A stretch of 64,000 nucleotides of DNA, taken from NCBI GenBank assembly GCA_033032175.1, contig CM065312.1, positions 3,844,001 through 3,908,000 of the forward strand. The letters run 5' to 3'. The stretch comes from Saturnia japonica. Lineage: Eukaryota > Arthropoda > Insecta > Lepidoptera > Saturniidae. Positions 1 to 9,872 of the stretch are shown one piece after another; positions within the stretch are counted from its first letter, which is position 1; each line of letters begins with the position of its first letter. Both the position numbers and the translations under genes were made by a program. The notes under the pieces were generated by a model, which was not told the DNA's origin, made no database searches, and saw only the letters and a list, made by a program, of their open reading frames with translations.

Positions 1-326
1 TGAAATTTTTAGTGTAGACCATATTTACATATCACTAAATACATATACACATATTCCTTTCTTTCTTTCAGGAGGTAGGAACATGTATATATGTATATGT
101 TAGTTTAGCTCGAATTTTCTACTGTTAAGTAATTAGTCAGATTGCGACTTTTTTGCAATCGCGGCAACAGCCCAAACCTAGGTCCGGCCACTTTGGCACC
201 CTTGCGCGCATGTTACCCACGCTTTCGCAGCTGAGTGCCTTAAGCACTCGCCCCTAAGCCACGGTGAAGCTGTAAAAGCCGTCAGAGGAGAGCCTCTAAG
301 CTCCCTGGAGAAACTAGACAAGTGAG
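1..326 (+). mobile_element. jockey-type retroposon 3' UTR, 5'-truncated copy
   Basis: Matches in order the 3' UTR of the better copy at 18.5-18.84 kb: a segment read near 130-170, then the blocks GGTCCGGCCACTTTGGCACC, GAGTGCCTTAAGCACTCGCC and GGTGAAGCTGTAAAAGCCG. The poly(A) tail is lost, so the 3' edge is approximate and the left edge runs off the window. It ends about 80 bp before the first recognisable exon of the phosphatase gene and so lies in that gene's upstream intron. Confidence 0.7.
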
Positions 327-407
327 AAAAGTGAAGTTTACCGACTAGAGATTAATTACAGAAATGTTTAAACACTTCATAATATTAATTTTTATGATTA
401 ATTTAAG

Positions 408-566
408 GGGTTAATTTGGAAAAAGACTCCACTGCCAGGGTCTGGTGACTTTGTACAATTAATGAAAAATCACGGTAAAACTGTAAGCTTCGTGTCAAAT
501 AACAGTTTAAGAACCAAAGACGAATATGAAAAATTGTTTCAAGCTTCTGGAATAGAGAACGGATTT
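408..566 (+). CDS. phosphatase exon a (HAD motif II)
   Basis: The acceptor TTTAAG ends at 407 and the donor GTAAGT starts at 567; 53 codons, phase 0 at both ends. It encodes GLIW, normally the residues right after the DxD nucleophile, followed by PLPG and FVSNNS (HAD motif II, the Ser/Thr that binds phosphate). The preceding DxDG codons should end the exon upstream of the window. Confidence 0.85.
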
Positions 567-3500
567 GTAAGTATAGAATAGTCAAGACGTAGTTGTCTGA
601 TTGATTATGTTAGCTTTCATCGTAGCATCGAAATAATCGCAAGCTATTCAATTAACTCGCCACTCATGTATCATAGCTCTACAAAGGATGTAGAGAGTTT
701 GTCATGATTAGAATATATCGATCCACTGATATCTAGTTTATGTTCATTTGAAAAGGCCAAATAACGTGTAGCAAAGGCAAATCAGTTTGTAAAATAATGT
801 AGGCAACTTGTGAGCTAGTTAGCTCTATTTTAGACGGCTCTGCTAATATGTCAAGATTATTGCATTCCTTCGACTATAATATAAGCATCAGGTGCAAGGT
901 ATTTCTTTGACATAGCCAAGTTATTAAAAATGGTTGTGTTAACTAACATCTTTCAAGGAATAATTAAATTATTTTATATATTAATGGATACTTAGTAATT
1001 AGTAGACTTATTAGTAATCTTAGTACCATTTTTAAGCATATTATGCGGATGGTTAAAATTTAAAAATATGTGTTTAAAATATATTAAATAAAACATTCAT
1101 CATTTGCGTTTATACTACCAATGCCAAACACCTAATAGTCTGTGGTCTAACATTTGCACATAGTAGAGATTGTCGGCAAAAAAATTTGAAAATGTTACGG
1201 TCTACACATAATTTTTGACATATTGACTAAATATGTTTTGAGCTGTGGATTTTAAGTTATTTTAATGATGATGTTAAAGATGTTGTGGTTTATGAATGTT
1301 TAAATTTGCAAAAAATAACAAATTACGGTTAAATCTGACCTGATTACTCGAAGAATTTGTATTTAGGAGATGCCATTCTTAATAAGTTGAATTTGAAGTT
1401 AGTTGAATTTCGACCACTAGACGACCATCTTCTATATATATAAAAATCTCGAACTCCGAAACTACTGATCAAATTTCATAAATATCTGTAATTTGGTCCA
1501 ACTTAAAAAATAGTATAGTTTTTATCTCAATTATTTGCAAATTACGGGATGTAAAGCCACGGGTACATCTCTAGTTAGTATATATTTAAAATATCAACAA
1601 AAATGTAATTTTCAGGAGAATTTGACAATCCCCTCTGGAGCTATAGTGGAGTACTTGAAATCTATAAATTTCGATAAAACGGTGTACTGTGTGACGTGTT
1701 CAGAAACTATAAGAGTTTTGGAAGCAAACGGCTTCAAATGCGAAGATGGAGTAAGTTAGACAACATTATACTTATTAAATGGGGGTAACACCGTCTCGAT
1801 TCATGGCACCAGCTTAATCGCAACGCAAGCCTACGACGCATAGGTGATTTGAAACATCGAGAAATCGACAGTTCTGTTTCTATATACAGTGGTACTATAA
1901 AAACATTTCTGAAGCGTTCAGATTTTACTCACAATATTTTCCTTCACCGTCAGCCTATAAATGTGATCAAATTCACTATAATAAATATAAGCTAATTTCA
2001 AAAAGTTTGTTGGTACGGATGGTGACATGGAATCTATATACCGCTGGTTTTAACATCTGGACCCCCACAAAATTCTTTAAAATATAGTTACTATTACTAA
2101 AAAATAAAAATTTCGATTAATTGACTTTTTGCTATTAATCCCGTTCCATTAATTTAAAAAAAAAAAACGATAGTCATATTTGAGTTATGTTCCATCTTTT
2201 TTACTTTCTTAAATACCAATTTTGTTTAATCTATCTTCTAAAATAACGGATCTCCATACACACCTTCATCCCCTTTTCACTACCTTAGGAGTTTACTTTC
2301 AAAAATGCTTCCTGAGCGCTCACTTGCAGTGTAAAATTTTCACGATCCTTGCCCCGCACTATGCGATGATATGTCAGTCAGTCAGTTTTCTATTTATATA
2401 TAAAATCAAATAAAATAATTAAGGTTTGCAGGTGTGCGCGCATCACGCAAAAACTACTGTATGAATTTTGACCATGTTTTTTTTAAATATATTTCTTAGA
2501 TATTTGGTATTTATCTAAAAGAAAAAATATCACAATATCTTCAATCAATAAAAAGTTATTAACGTTTTAAGAAACTAGGATTTTTGTAGACACTACGTGT
2601 AAGTGATATATTTTCTTGCCGTTGTGTTATTTTAATAAACACCGGAGACGAAGTAGTGGATATCAGCTAAGATTAAAAATAGATGATGATGGGTTAAAAG
2701 CTAAAGTTATTTTTTGTTATTTTTAAAGCCGACTATAGGCCCTGAGAATTATGGTGACTACGCTAAATATCTCAAAGACGATGAGGAGATTGGCGCGGTC
2801 GTTTTTGATAGCGATTTTCGTGTGAACCTAGCAAAATTACACAGAGCGTCAACGTACTTGAAGCGACCTGAGGTGCTCTTCATAAATGGTGCCACTGATA
2901 AGCTGGTGCCCTATGCTGGCAATTTAGCTTTAGGTAAGATTTTCGTTTGAAATTTTAAAATATAATCTACGAAACACTACCTACGTAAGGAACTCGTCAA
3001 AAGATCTCTTTTAAAAGAGTTTGGGACGCTCAGAAAACTTTAAGAGTTAAAAATAGAATCATTTCTTTGCCTTATTCGGTGTCGTAATATTAAAACTTCA
3101 AATTTAATGGCAACTTTTAAACAAGGATAATGAAAAATTTTACGGACTTTCGGATTTTGTCTGGTAGCAATATTTTATTTTTAAATGATAACTTTCGATG
3201 TATTTTGACTATAAACTCTTTTAATATTATTACCTTTGTACATTTTATTCGTAACTTTTTTATCCATTATAAACAATCACGTGCAGACTTTAGAGATAAG
3301 TATGTATATTGTACTTAAAGTAACATTTTACACAGAAATAATTTATTAAATTATTTTAAAATAAAATGATTTAAAATTAATTTAAAAAATATTTTTTAAA
3401 TTAATAAATTTTGTTTATTTTATTTGTTTATACAATAATAAATCTACACAACTACAGTACAAAAATAAAACTAATGATACCTAATCGATAAATATGGATA

Positions 3501-6500
3501 TTATAACTTGATTGTGTGAATGACGGTGATATCTAGAAATGATTCTCTCTCGGAACATCTATGAAAAATGAGAACATTTTTTTTTCTTTATATGGCAACC
3601 CAGTCCTCTTCTGTCTTGAGACTTGACTAAAGACTACTACTGCCATTCTCAAGTGTAGGAGAATAATTTTAAACAATAAAAATACGTTAAAAACGATGAA
3701 AAAAAAACGTTGATAAACCCGATCGAGTTTCTTGTCAGTTCTTCTCAAAATCTCGAAGAATGGGATATTTTCCGAATGGGGTCCCGAATTACATTTTCAG
3801 TACTGAGACGCCCAAGCCAACCCCTACCTGCACGTGGTGCACCCTGTTGAGCAACGAACGAGGATATGGCGATAGCGGGGTGGCAGAGCTCTTTTGACAT
3901 ACTGGGTCGACATCACCATGCACATGGTGAAAAGTCCGTCATAGAGACTCGCTTTTGCATGTTACGTTTCAGGATCAGCCTGTCCATATCTTCTCCTGTC
4001 CTTATCAAATACTAGGTAGGGTCGGCACAGCACGTCTTCTTTTCCATTCGATCCTTCATCTCTACACTCACTCCCCGTACACGCATATCCTCTTTCACAC
4101 AGTTCATACAAATCTTTTTGGCTTTTTATGGCGCCCTCTTCTTGAATTACCGCTAACTATCATCTCCATTGTCTTTTTCGCCACATGACTCTCATCCCTT
4201 CGTGTTCCCAGTTAAATTAATGATGCATGACAGCGGCGATCGTAGATGGATTGCGATCTGTCGGTGGTTGCCGTTGTGTTGGGATTGTACTGTGCCATCA
4301 GAGACAGTACCTTCAACTTGCCGTGCTACTATTAAAAAATAATTGTAGGCTCCTAATTTTTTTCGATTTGTTGATTTTATAATAATTTTGGGTTATTTTT
4401 TTTTTTAATTACTTTTTATCCAGTAATCAAGTGGGGTAGTAGGGATGTGTATCCGACTGGTTTGACTCTCTTTTCGTTTGTCGCGTTTCGGGATCATTCA
4501 GTGTATATCCAGCTACCGAGCGACTGATGAACTACTGATATGGCCGATGGTCGCAGTAGGTTGGTTTGTTTGGTTTTCTTTTTTGTAAAAAATTGTCTTA
4601 AATATCACTAGCGTTTTCAGTATGCAATATGATATTATATTTTTGATGATTACAGGAACGGGAGCGTTCACAGACCTAGTAAGAGAACACGTGAATCGAA
4701 TTCCGATACAGTTAGGCAAGCCTGGTAAATTGTTTGGAGAGTTAGCTATGAAGCGAGCGAAGGTCACAAATCCGAGCCGCGTGCTTTTTATCGGAGATAT
4801 GTAAGTATGAACAAATCCATAAAGCTAAACTGCTTTAATAATACGTAAGTATTTCTAAACTGGCTCCCTCATTACGTACTAGCTGTGTCCGCGGAACCGC
4901 TTGCGTGCACTACAGAATACCGTTAGTATTGTAGTGACCCCGCTTCCACCCAAGGCGATCGCCCGCCAGAAAATGCTTGATATTTTAATGTTCTACAATA
5001 AAAGTAGCCTAAATTACTCCTTATAATAGCAGATATCTACTAGTGAAAGTCCCACCACAATCGGTCCCACCGTTTCCGAGATTAACCGGAACAGACAGAC
5101 AGAAAAATGGAACACAATTTGAAAACTGTGTTATTGTTACAAGTACCATATATATAATTTCATATGCTTTTAGTAAAAAATGTTATTTTAACATTACAAA
5201 CAATTTTATTTATTAGAATATATTTCGCAATGGCAAGGCGATAACAGAAATAGATAAATATTAGCTTCGAAATGGCAAAAACGGATTGTGTTTATAGATG
5301 CGTAACTACCCCGGTTTAAACCTATGAATGGGTTAATACCCAGTTATCACCCATTTAATTGCACCCTGTTGACAAATAAACCGTAGATAATTTGTCGTGC
5401 CCAAGATCATTCAGCTTAAAGCAGGATCAAATAACAATGGGAAAATTTAGTTATTAAAACAATTCTAACATTCCCCCTGAACTTTTTGCCATCAAGCACC
5501 GCTTCATTGCAGGCGTGGCAGAAGAATATTGCATGTTTAAATATTTTTTTAGACCAGCCAAGTGCAAGTTAGACACGAATTGTACAGCTACATTCACCAA
5601 AATAATTAGGTAACCTAACTGAAGAAAACACCGAACAATTCTTACGAAAAGATAAACAATGTTGATAGACAAACTTAACTTTGACGTTCAAAAACTGTTA
5701 TCCCATACATCGACATATGCCGTGGACAGTTTACCAACTGTTAAGACGTTTATAATCACAAAAATATTTGTAATTTATGATATAACTACAAATTTACGGT
5801 TTTCCGATTTTTTTCTTTACTTGTGTTACATTGCTTACTGCAAAATTTCATTATTCTAGGTCAACTGGAAGTACCCTATAGGCTTTTATTCCCTTTACTA
5901 ATATTAAAATATGCATCATAAACAGCCGTATCTTTTGATTGCATTGACTTAGAAGTTTGACTATTTCACAGCTTCAAGATATTACAGGCCCAAGATTTTG
6001 ATATTAATTTCAACATGTTACCTCCACGCGGTCCTGAGAAATAGGGTCTTGACAGACAGAGATACAGACAAACAGACGGACAACGAAGTGGTCCTATATG
6101 GGTTCTTTCTTTTCCTTTTGAGGTACGAAACCCAAAAAATTAACAAAATTATTTTTACCCCTCTAAACCTTGGCTTAGGTGGAATGAAATGGGTGATAAC
6201 TGGGTTTTAACCCACTCATAGGTTTTACCCCGAGTATTTACCCAGGTTACCATCAGGAAATAACGTACTGATTTTCCTTTCCTGAAAGTCGGTTATGTTA
6301 TACGGGTGCGCGACCCCGGCCCCCCGAGCTACTACTGAATTAAGCCTAGCCTTCCGAGACTGTAATATCCTTTTAAACCTTTTCCTGTCAATATCTATAA
6401 ATTTCCTATCATAAATGGCTATCCTTTCTAGTGATTTCTTTTCCTGTTCTCTCCGCCAATCCAAGGTCTGCCGTGCTGATGGATGCGTGGCTAGGAGTGA

Positions 6501-9500
6501 GCCTAGTCAGTAGCGTGCCAAATTGCCCTGGGATCAGGTGACCCCAGAGTAAGGCTAACCCTTGTCTGGTATGCGGTGCTTTGCCAGGCTCGATTATTTT
6601 TCCCTAGCTACTTGTGGGAACGCAATGATTTCTAAAACAATAAATAAAAATGGCAGCGGTGCGGTTCGCAACCCATCACGTCTCGTTTCCAGCAAGGATT
6701 CGAGTGCTTGTGTTAGAATAAATGGAGCATACACTGAATCGTTTGATATTCAAAAGGGTGTCAGACAGGGATGTGTAGCGTCTCCATGGCTGTTCAACCT
6801 ATTCATGGATAATTGTCTAACAGATTTGAAAGAGAGTGATTGTGGACTGAAAATGAACGAGTTACTTGTCAAATATCTTCTGCACGCTGATGATCAAGTT
6901 TTACTTGCATCGTTGGCTAAGGATTTGCAAGCGATGGTGACTATTATGAATGAGGCTTTGGAAAGAAAGGGAATGAAATTAAATGCAAAGAAGACGAAAG
7001 TTTTGGTGTTTGAAAAGGAAGAAAACATGACAGAAGTATGTGTCCGGATTGATGAGGATGAACTGGAGCAAGTAAGTGAGTTTGTATACTTGGGATCGAT
7101 GTTTACAAGGGATTGAAAGTGTGAGAGTGATATAGGAAAGAGAGTAAATGCCGGTAATATGGTGAATGGGGTGTTACACTCCTTTATGAGCAGCGAGAAG
7201 ATTTCTATGAAAGCTCGTTTGGCTGTGCATAGAGGAGTGTTGGTTTCAACACTCATGTATGGAAGTGAAAGTAGGGTGTGGCAGAAAAATCATGAAAGTA
7301 AAATAAATGCAGTAGAAATGAAAGCGCTAAGAGGTATGTTAGTAGTGAAATTGAGTAACAGGGTAAGAAATGAGGAAGGAAGGAATGCTGCTGACTTATG
7401 CAATCTGTACAAAATTGCAAATGGTACATTTAGCAGCAACCTACTTGAACAGCTTCATTTTAAAATACCCATTCGTTCAGTACGTGTACCTCAATTATTC
7501 CACATATCACCTGCAAATAACAATGTGTCGAAAAATAATCCTCTGTTTCGAAATTGCAGATATTTATAATGAATGTTGTGTTCACCAAGACATATTTCAT
7601 GATAATGTAAATAAATTTAAGAAATCACTAGTTCAGCTGTAACTTCTACAATGTGTGTATTAAGTTATTAAAATATATTATTGGATGTCAAATTTTTCAT
7701 AATATTGTTTAATTATTTATGTAATTATCAATCTGTTATCTGTAATTGTACCTATTTAATAAAATATAATAAAAATAATGTGACAAGATAGCTTTGTGGT
7801 GTGAAAGAAGATATAGTCACACGAATTGAGAAAGGGATGCTTAGCGAAAGAGGTATGCCAGGATCGTAGCAGGTGGAAGGACGTGATCTCTGCCTACCTC
7901 GTTGGGAAATAGGCGTGATTTATTAACACGCTTTTATTAGCTTCACCTGTATGTATGTAACCGACCCCTTTGAGCTCGATTTTGTCCTACTTTGAATGAT
8001 CAGATTTAATTCAAACTTTGCACACCTGTCAAAAGTCGATGACAATGCAATAATCCGATCAAAGCATCCGATTATCCTAATTAGATTCGCCAGGATTAAT
8101 TAATTTCTTTCCGCATTCTTTGCATACGAGTAAGAGAGATAGAGCTAGTGCGCGAACTACGCATGGGTGCAGTTCCACACTTACTCTTTCGGGCATGCAA
8201 GGTTGTGCAGTCATTTATTTGGGTCCGCGATTGTTTGCTGCTGGACAAGCTTATGTGGCACTTAGTCGTGGAAGATCCTTGGACGGTATACGAATTGAAG
8301 AACTTGATTGCTCAAAATTAACAGGAAGAACTCCATGTAACAGTGAAGCATTGAATTTGAAGCATTGCACGCTTTTTTTACAATAATGTACATTCATTTT
8401 TTTTTACACTGTACTTAATCAAATTTATTAAATTTTATTTTCTGTTTTTTAGTTGGATTTTTTATAAAAGCGTGTTTTTTTAAGTTTTTTTAAACTATTA
8501 TTTTATATTTATGTATGTTTACCCATCTATAATTGTGTTTGGTACATTATAGTTGTCACGAAATACGAATTTGCGATTTCTAAAGAAATATTTTTTTAGC
8601 CATTATTGCTATCGCTTTACTCTTGCTAACATGCATACATAAATCACACCTATTTCCCAGCGGGGTAGGCAGAGAATACGTCCTTCCACCTGCTACAATC
8701 CTGGCATACATCTTTCACTTCTTCAACATTCATGAATCTTTTCATGCATGCTTGTCGGTGTAGAGTACTCTTGACCTGACCTTTCTTCAGATCGTCTCCT
8801 ATTTGATCGATAAATGTTCGTCTAGGCTTCCCTCTTCCAACATTTCCTTTCACACTCGCATCTAAAAATTTATTTTGTCTTGCTGAATACCTACTTAATC
8901 AGAGGGCGGAAGTACTCGGGCCAGGTTGACTTTAGCAGATAGTGTATGGAAAACAAAAACAAAAATGTATTGTTCATACAATGTTATCTTTTGACTGAAA
9001 AATCGGCCATAAATAAATGTTTCATCCTCCTAATATTCTTAAATACTTATCATTATTAAAATGTATCAAAATATAATGCAAGAATTAAGTTTAACCAGTT
9101 TACAGGTTAAGAAATGTATTTGAAAATAATTTATCCTGTTAAAATCTTGAATTCGACTAGCTGTGTCCCGCGGTTTCATCCATGTTAAATTTATTCAACC
9201 TACTTTTCACTGAGTCGCTCCTTGGTATTTATTGCCTTTACCTAATAGATGTCGTTACTTGTAGTATAAAAACTTTTACAGTATATAAATGTTGACAGTT
9301 TGTAATTTCCGTTTAAAGATGTCGCAGACAATTTTCTTAAAACGTATGTAATCTCGTGATTCAAATTTTTGATTATAATTTCACGTGAACTAAACTTTTC
9401 TTACAGGATCGAACAAGACATCGGCCTGGGCAAGGAAGTTGGATTTATAACATTATTAGTACTGACAAGCCTTTCGAAGCAAGACATGTTGTCACACAAA

Positions 9501-9557
9501 ACCATAAAACCTGATTATTATGCTGACTCGTTAGACAGTATAGTACCACTACTTTAA
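408..9557 (+). CDS. HAD-superfamily phosphatase, 3' part (4-nitrophenylphosphatase / phosphoglycolate phosphatase-like), 5 exons
   Basis: Predicted soluble Mg-dependent phosphomonoesterase of HAD class IIA (NagD / PGP / chronophin group), which dephosphorylates small phosphorylated metabolites or pyridoxal phosphate. Spliced exons 408-566, 1616-1750, 2729-2933, 4656-4800 and 9407-9557 give about 265 residues ending in TAA. In order they show [11 protein letters not shown] (after the missing DxDG nucleophile), the motif-II block FVSNNS, cap-domain sequence, VVFDSDF, the motif-III lysine in LGKPGKLF, and motif IV GDMIEQD with both acidic residues kept. All introns have GT donors and AG acceptors, with phases 0, 0, 1 and 2, and the reading frame joins cleanly. 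Family members are about 300-320 residues, so roughly 35 N-terminal residues and the promoter lie upstream of the window. The exact substrate cannot be told from sequence. The fourth intron (4.6 kb) is full of transposon debris. Confidence 0.88.
567..1615 (+). other. intron, AT-rich, no recognisable insert
   Basis: GTAAGT donor at 567 and TTTTCAG acceptor ending at 1615. I see no repeat family or coding signal that I can name inside this kilobase. Confidence 0.7.
1616..1750 (+). CDS. phosphatase exon b (cap-domain start)
   Basis: The acceptor TTTTCAG ends at 1615 and the donor GTAAGT starts at 1751; 45 codons in phase 0. The encoded stretch, around [20 protein letters not shown] and VLEANGF, aligns with the class-IIA segment that leads from motif II into the C2 cap. 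In this family that segment reads as a helix, then a V-Y-[VC] strand, then a helix ending in GF. Confidence 0.82.
1905..2075 (-). mobile_element. SINE body fragment, reversed
   Basis: The block TATTTTCCTTCACCGTCAGCC is shared, with a few changes, with 22815-22845. There it is followed by a reversed tRNA-like B box. Here the tRNA-like head is degraded and the edges are uncertain. Confidence 0.4.
2250..2405 (+). repeat. dispersed repeat (CATCCCCTTTTCACCACCTTAGG family), copy 1
   Basis: Shares ordered blocks with 14006-14155 and, reversed, with about 21715-21905: a CCCCTTTTCAC..ACCTTAGGAGT block, then TTTCAAAAAT, then GATCCT, then TGATATGT-AGT-CAGT. Non-coding; probably a non-autonomous element. 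Confidence 0.5.
2729..2933 (+). CDS. phosphatase exon c (cap domain)
   Basis: The acceptor ends at 2728 and the donor GTAAGA starts at 2934; 205 nt, entering in phase 0 and leaving in phase 1. It encodes [38 protein letters not shown] and [13 protein letters not shown]. These match the class-IIA cap pattern of an F-D acidic pair, an A..YL helix, a hydrophobic strand with FI-N and a D..P segment, so I am confident of the family. Confidence 0.87.
3885..4350 (+). repeat. dispersed SINE/LINE-tail repeat ('CATGACAGCGGCGA' family)
   Basis: The left half (about 3885-4005) carries CACATGGTGAAAAGTCCGTC and TTTCAGGATCAGCCTGT. The right half (about 4205-4350) carries CATGACAGCGGCGA, TCGGTGG and CTTGCCGTGCTAC. 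The same ordered blocks occur without interruption at 50515-50700 and in pieces at 36060-36240, 4440-4560 and 54245-54520. The two halves are split here by a reversed LINE fragment. Confidence 0.55.
4012..4190 (-). pseudogene. LINE pol C-terminal tail, reversed fragment
   Basis: On the minus strand one frame reads [20 protein letters not shown], then [10 protein letters not shown] and a TAG stop (complement of 4012-4014). This resembles the basic R-P-K-K-R-W-M..CV-[KE]-D-M..G tail ending in a [10 protein letters not shown] peptide, which I recognise as the end of an insect non-LTR retrotransposon pol. The N-terminal side is cut off and one stop interrupts the frame. It has no function as a gene. 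Confidence 0.55.
4440..4560 (+). repeat. partial copy of the 'CATGACAGCGGCGA' dispersed repeat
   Basis: CGCGTTTCGGGATCATTCAG and a following TATCCAG..CCGAGCG block resemble 50580-50640. The copy is strongly decayed. Confidence 0.35.
4656..4800 (+). CDS. phosphatase exon d (HAD motifs III and IV)
   Basis: The acceptor TTACAG ends at 4655 and the donor GTAAGT starts at 4801. It enters in phase 1, completing a glycine codon with the previous exon, and leaves in phase 2. It encodes [19 protein letters not shown] with the motif-III Lys, and VLFIGD. The codon after GD is split across the next intron and resolves to Met. Confidence 0.88.
4878..5125 (+). repeat. dispersed repeat starting 'CTAGCTGTGTCCGCGG'
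   Basis: Begins TAGCTGTGTCCGCGGAACCG and ends in AATCGGTCCCACCGTTTCCG followed by a run of GACAGACAGA. The same layout occurs at about 52495-52930, and 5' scraps appear at 9160 and 42902. Non-coding, likely a non-autonomous element. Confidence 0.55.
5309..6232. mobile_element. DNA element with ~55-bp terminal inverted repeats
   Basis: The left end starts CCCCGGTTTAAACCTATG and runs through GGGTTAATACCCAGTTATCA to about 5365. The right end (about 6176-6232) is its inverted copy, running through GGGTGATAACTGGGTT to CATAGGTTTTACCCCG. Each end is preceded by TA, consistent with a TA target duplication. No transposase frame is present. A copy of another dispersed repeat (5545-6150) fills most of the inside. 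Confidence 0.65.
5545..6150 (+). repeat. dispersed repeat ('CCAAGTGCRAG ... GACAGACAGA' family), uninterrupted copy
   Basis: Runs from CCAGCCAAGTGCAAGT through ACATTCACCAAAATAATTAG, TTACGGTTTTCCGAT and CTAGGTCAACTGGAAGTACC to GGTCTTGACAGACAGAGATA. A second copy at 36250-37440 is collinear but interrupted by an RTE-like insertion. Non-coding. Confidence 0.6.
6233..6689. other. unassigned intronic sequence, probably repeat-derived
   Basis: GC-richer than its surroundings, with CCCTGGGATCAGGTGACCCC near 6528. I cannot assign it to a family or find a supported frame. It may be an upstream part of the LINE that is recognisable from 6690. Confidence 0.3.
6690..7915 (+). pseudogene. LINE reverse transcriptase remnant with nested LINE insertion
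   Basis: The RT core is recognisable from about 6690: [20 protein letters not shown], then [11 protein letters not shown] (HADD in place of the usual YADD), and a [11 protein letters not shown] block. A TGA at 7114-7116 interrupts the frame, which then continues in register through [20 protein letters not shown] to about 7370. There a second LINE tail is inserted. The right half resumes near 7780 with [17 protein letters not shown] and jumps by an internal deletion to an [17 protein letters not shown] end and a terminal TAG. Related 3' ends lie at 8630-8860 (reversed) and 42530-42770. The element is dead: a stop, a foreign insertion, a deletion and a mutated active-site motif. Confidence 0.75.
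7370..7785 (+). mobile_element. nested 5'-truncated LINE tail
   Basis: The encoded C-terminus contains [22 protein letters not shown] and, after a frame change near 7569, [17 protein letters not shown] with a stop at 7640-7642. I recognise this as a common end of insect jockey/CR1-like pol. It is followed by an AT-rich 3' UTR ending in a TAATAAAAAT-like tail. It separates two halves of the older RT frame, so it is the younger insertion. AATG occurs at both junctions and may be part of the target duplication. Confidence 0.6.
8120..8386 (+). pseudogene. Helitron helicase C-terminus fragment
   Basis: About 88 codons. [18 protein letters not shown], then [20 protein letters not shown] and [15 protein letters not shown] match the last part (helicase motif VI region) of the Pif1-type helicase in Helitron rolling-circle transposons, where ..AYVALSR-RS..G is the signature. 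All upstream helicase motifs and the Rep nuclease are absent. I see no clear CTRR/hairpin terminus after the stop, so this is a fragment. Confidence 0.75.
8630..8860 (-). pseudogene. reversed 3' end of the LINE family at 6.7 kb
   Basis: The minus strand encodes [40 protein letters not shown] and [12 protein letters not shown] with a stop at 8650. After the stop comes a short UTR with ATTTATGTATG repeats. The + strand copy at 42530-42770 has the same organisation, which supports a common 3' terminus. Confidence 0.7.
8861..9406. other. intron remainder with a repeat scrap
   Basis: Contains CTAGCTGTGTCCCGCGG near 9158, the 5' block of the dispersed repeat seen at 4878. Otherwise AT-rich with no assignable content up to the final acceptor. 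Confidence 0.4.
9407..9557 (+). CDS. phosphatase last exon (motif IV end and C-terminus)
   Basis: Acceptor TTCTTACAG ends at 9406. It enters in phase 2 and completes the Met codon of GDM. It encodes [13 protein letters not shown] with the second acid of GDxxxx[13 protein letters not shown], and [15 protein letters not shown] before TAA at 9555-9557. Family members end with the same T-L-L-V-L-T-G-V and P-D-Y-x-x-D-S patterns, so the stop is the natural one. Confidence 0.88.
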
Positions 9558-9733
9558 AACGAATTTTGTATTTTAAAATTATTATTATACTTAACTTTTT
9601 AATTAAAAGAAGTACTTAAACTGCTGTTTTGTAAAAGGAGAGAGGGAGTTAGAAGATAATGAATTCTTCTAGAATAATTTAAATATAAACACAAATAACT
9701 TTGATTTGTAAAAAGGAATTCATAGATAAAGTT

Positions 9734-9739
9734 AATAAA
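9734..9739 (+). terminator. candidate polyadenylation signal of the phosphatase gene
   Basis: AATAAA, 177 nt after the stop codon. The sequence is AT-rich, so chance occurrences are expected. It is the first canonical hexamer I noted downstream of the stop. Confidence 0.4.
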
Positions 9740-9872
9740 AATAAATTGAAATATATTTTATTCAATTTAGGCTCTAACAAGGCACTTTTGAATTTCAAAA
9801 CCCTTTTATCATTTCGGTACATAATCCCAGTTATCTAGAAGAACTGGCAAAAATCTCGACCGGATCAGGTTT

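Larger units (their letters stand above)
1751..2728 (+). other. intron with SINE-like and MITE-like fragments
   Basis: Donor GTAAGT at 1751; acceptor TTTTTAAAG ending at 2728, with a weak purine-interrupted tract. It contains a SINE-like piece near 1905-2075 and a dispersed-repeat piece near 2250-2405, both listed separately. Confidence 0.65.
2934..4655 (+). other. intron with LINE tail nested in a dispersed repeat
   Basis: Donor GTAAGA at 2934 and acceptor TTACAG ending at 4655. 2950-3780 is AT-rich with nothing recognised. 3885-4560 holds the dispersed repeat and the reversed LINE C-terminus listed below. Confidence 0.65.
4801..9406 (+). other. 4.6-kb intron packed with transposon fragments
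   Basis: Donor GTAAGT at 4801 and acceptor TTCTTACAG ending at 9406. It is filled by the repeats listed between 4878 and 9350. This is the main reason the gene spans more than 9 kb for about 800 coding bases. Confidence 0.8.
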
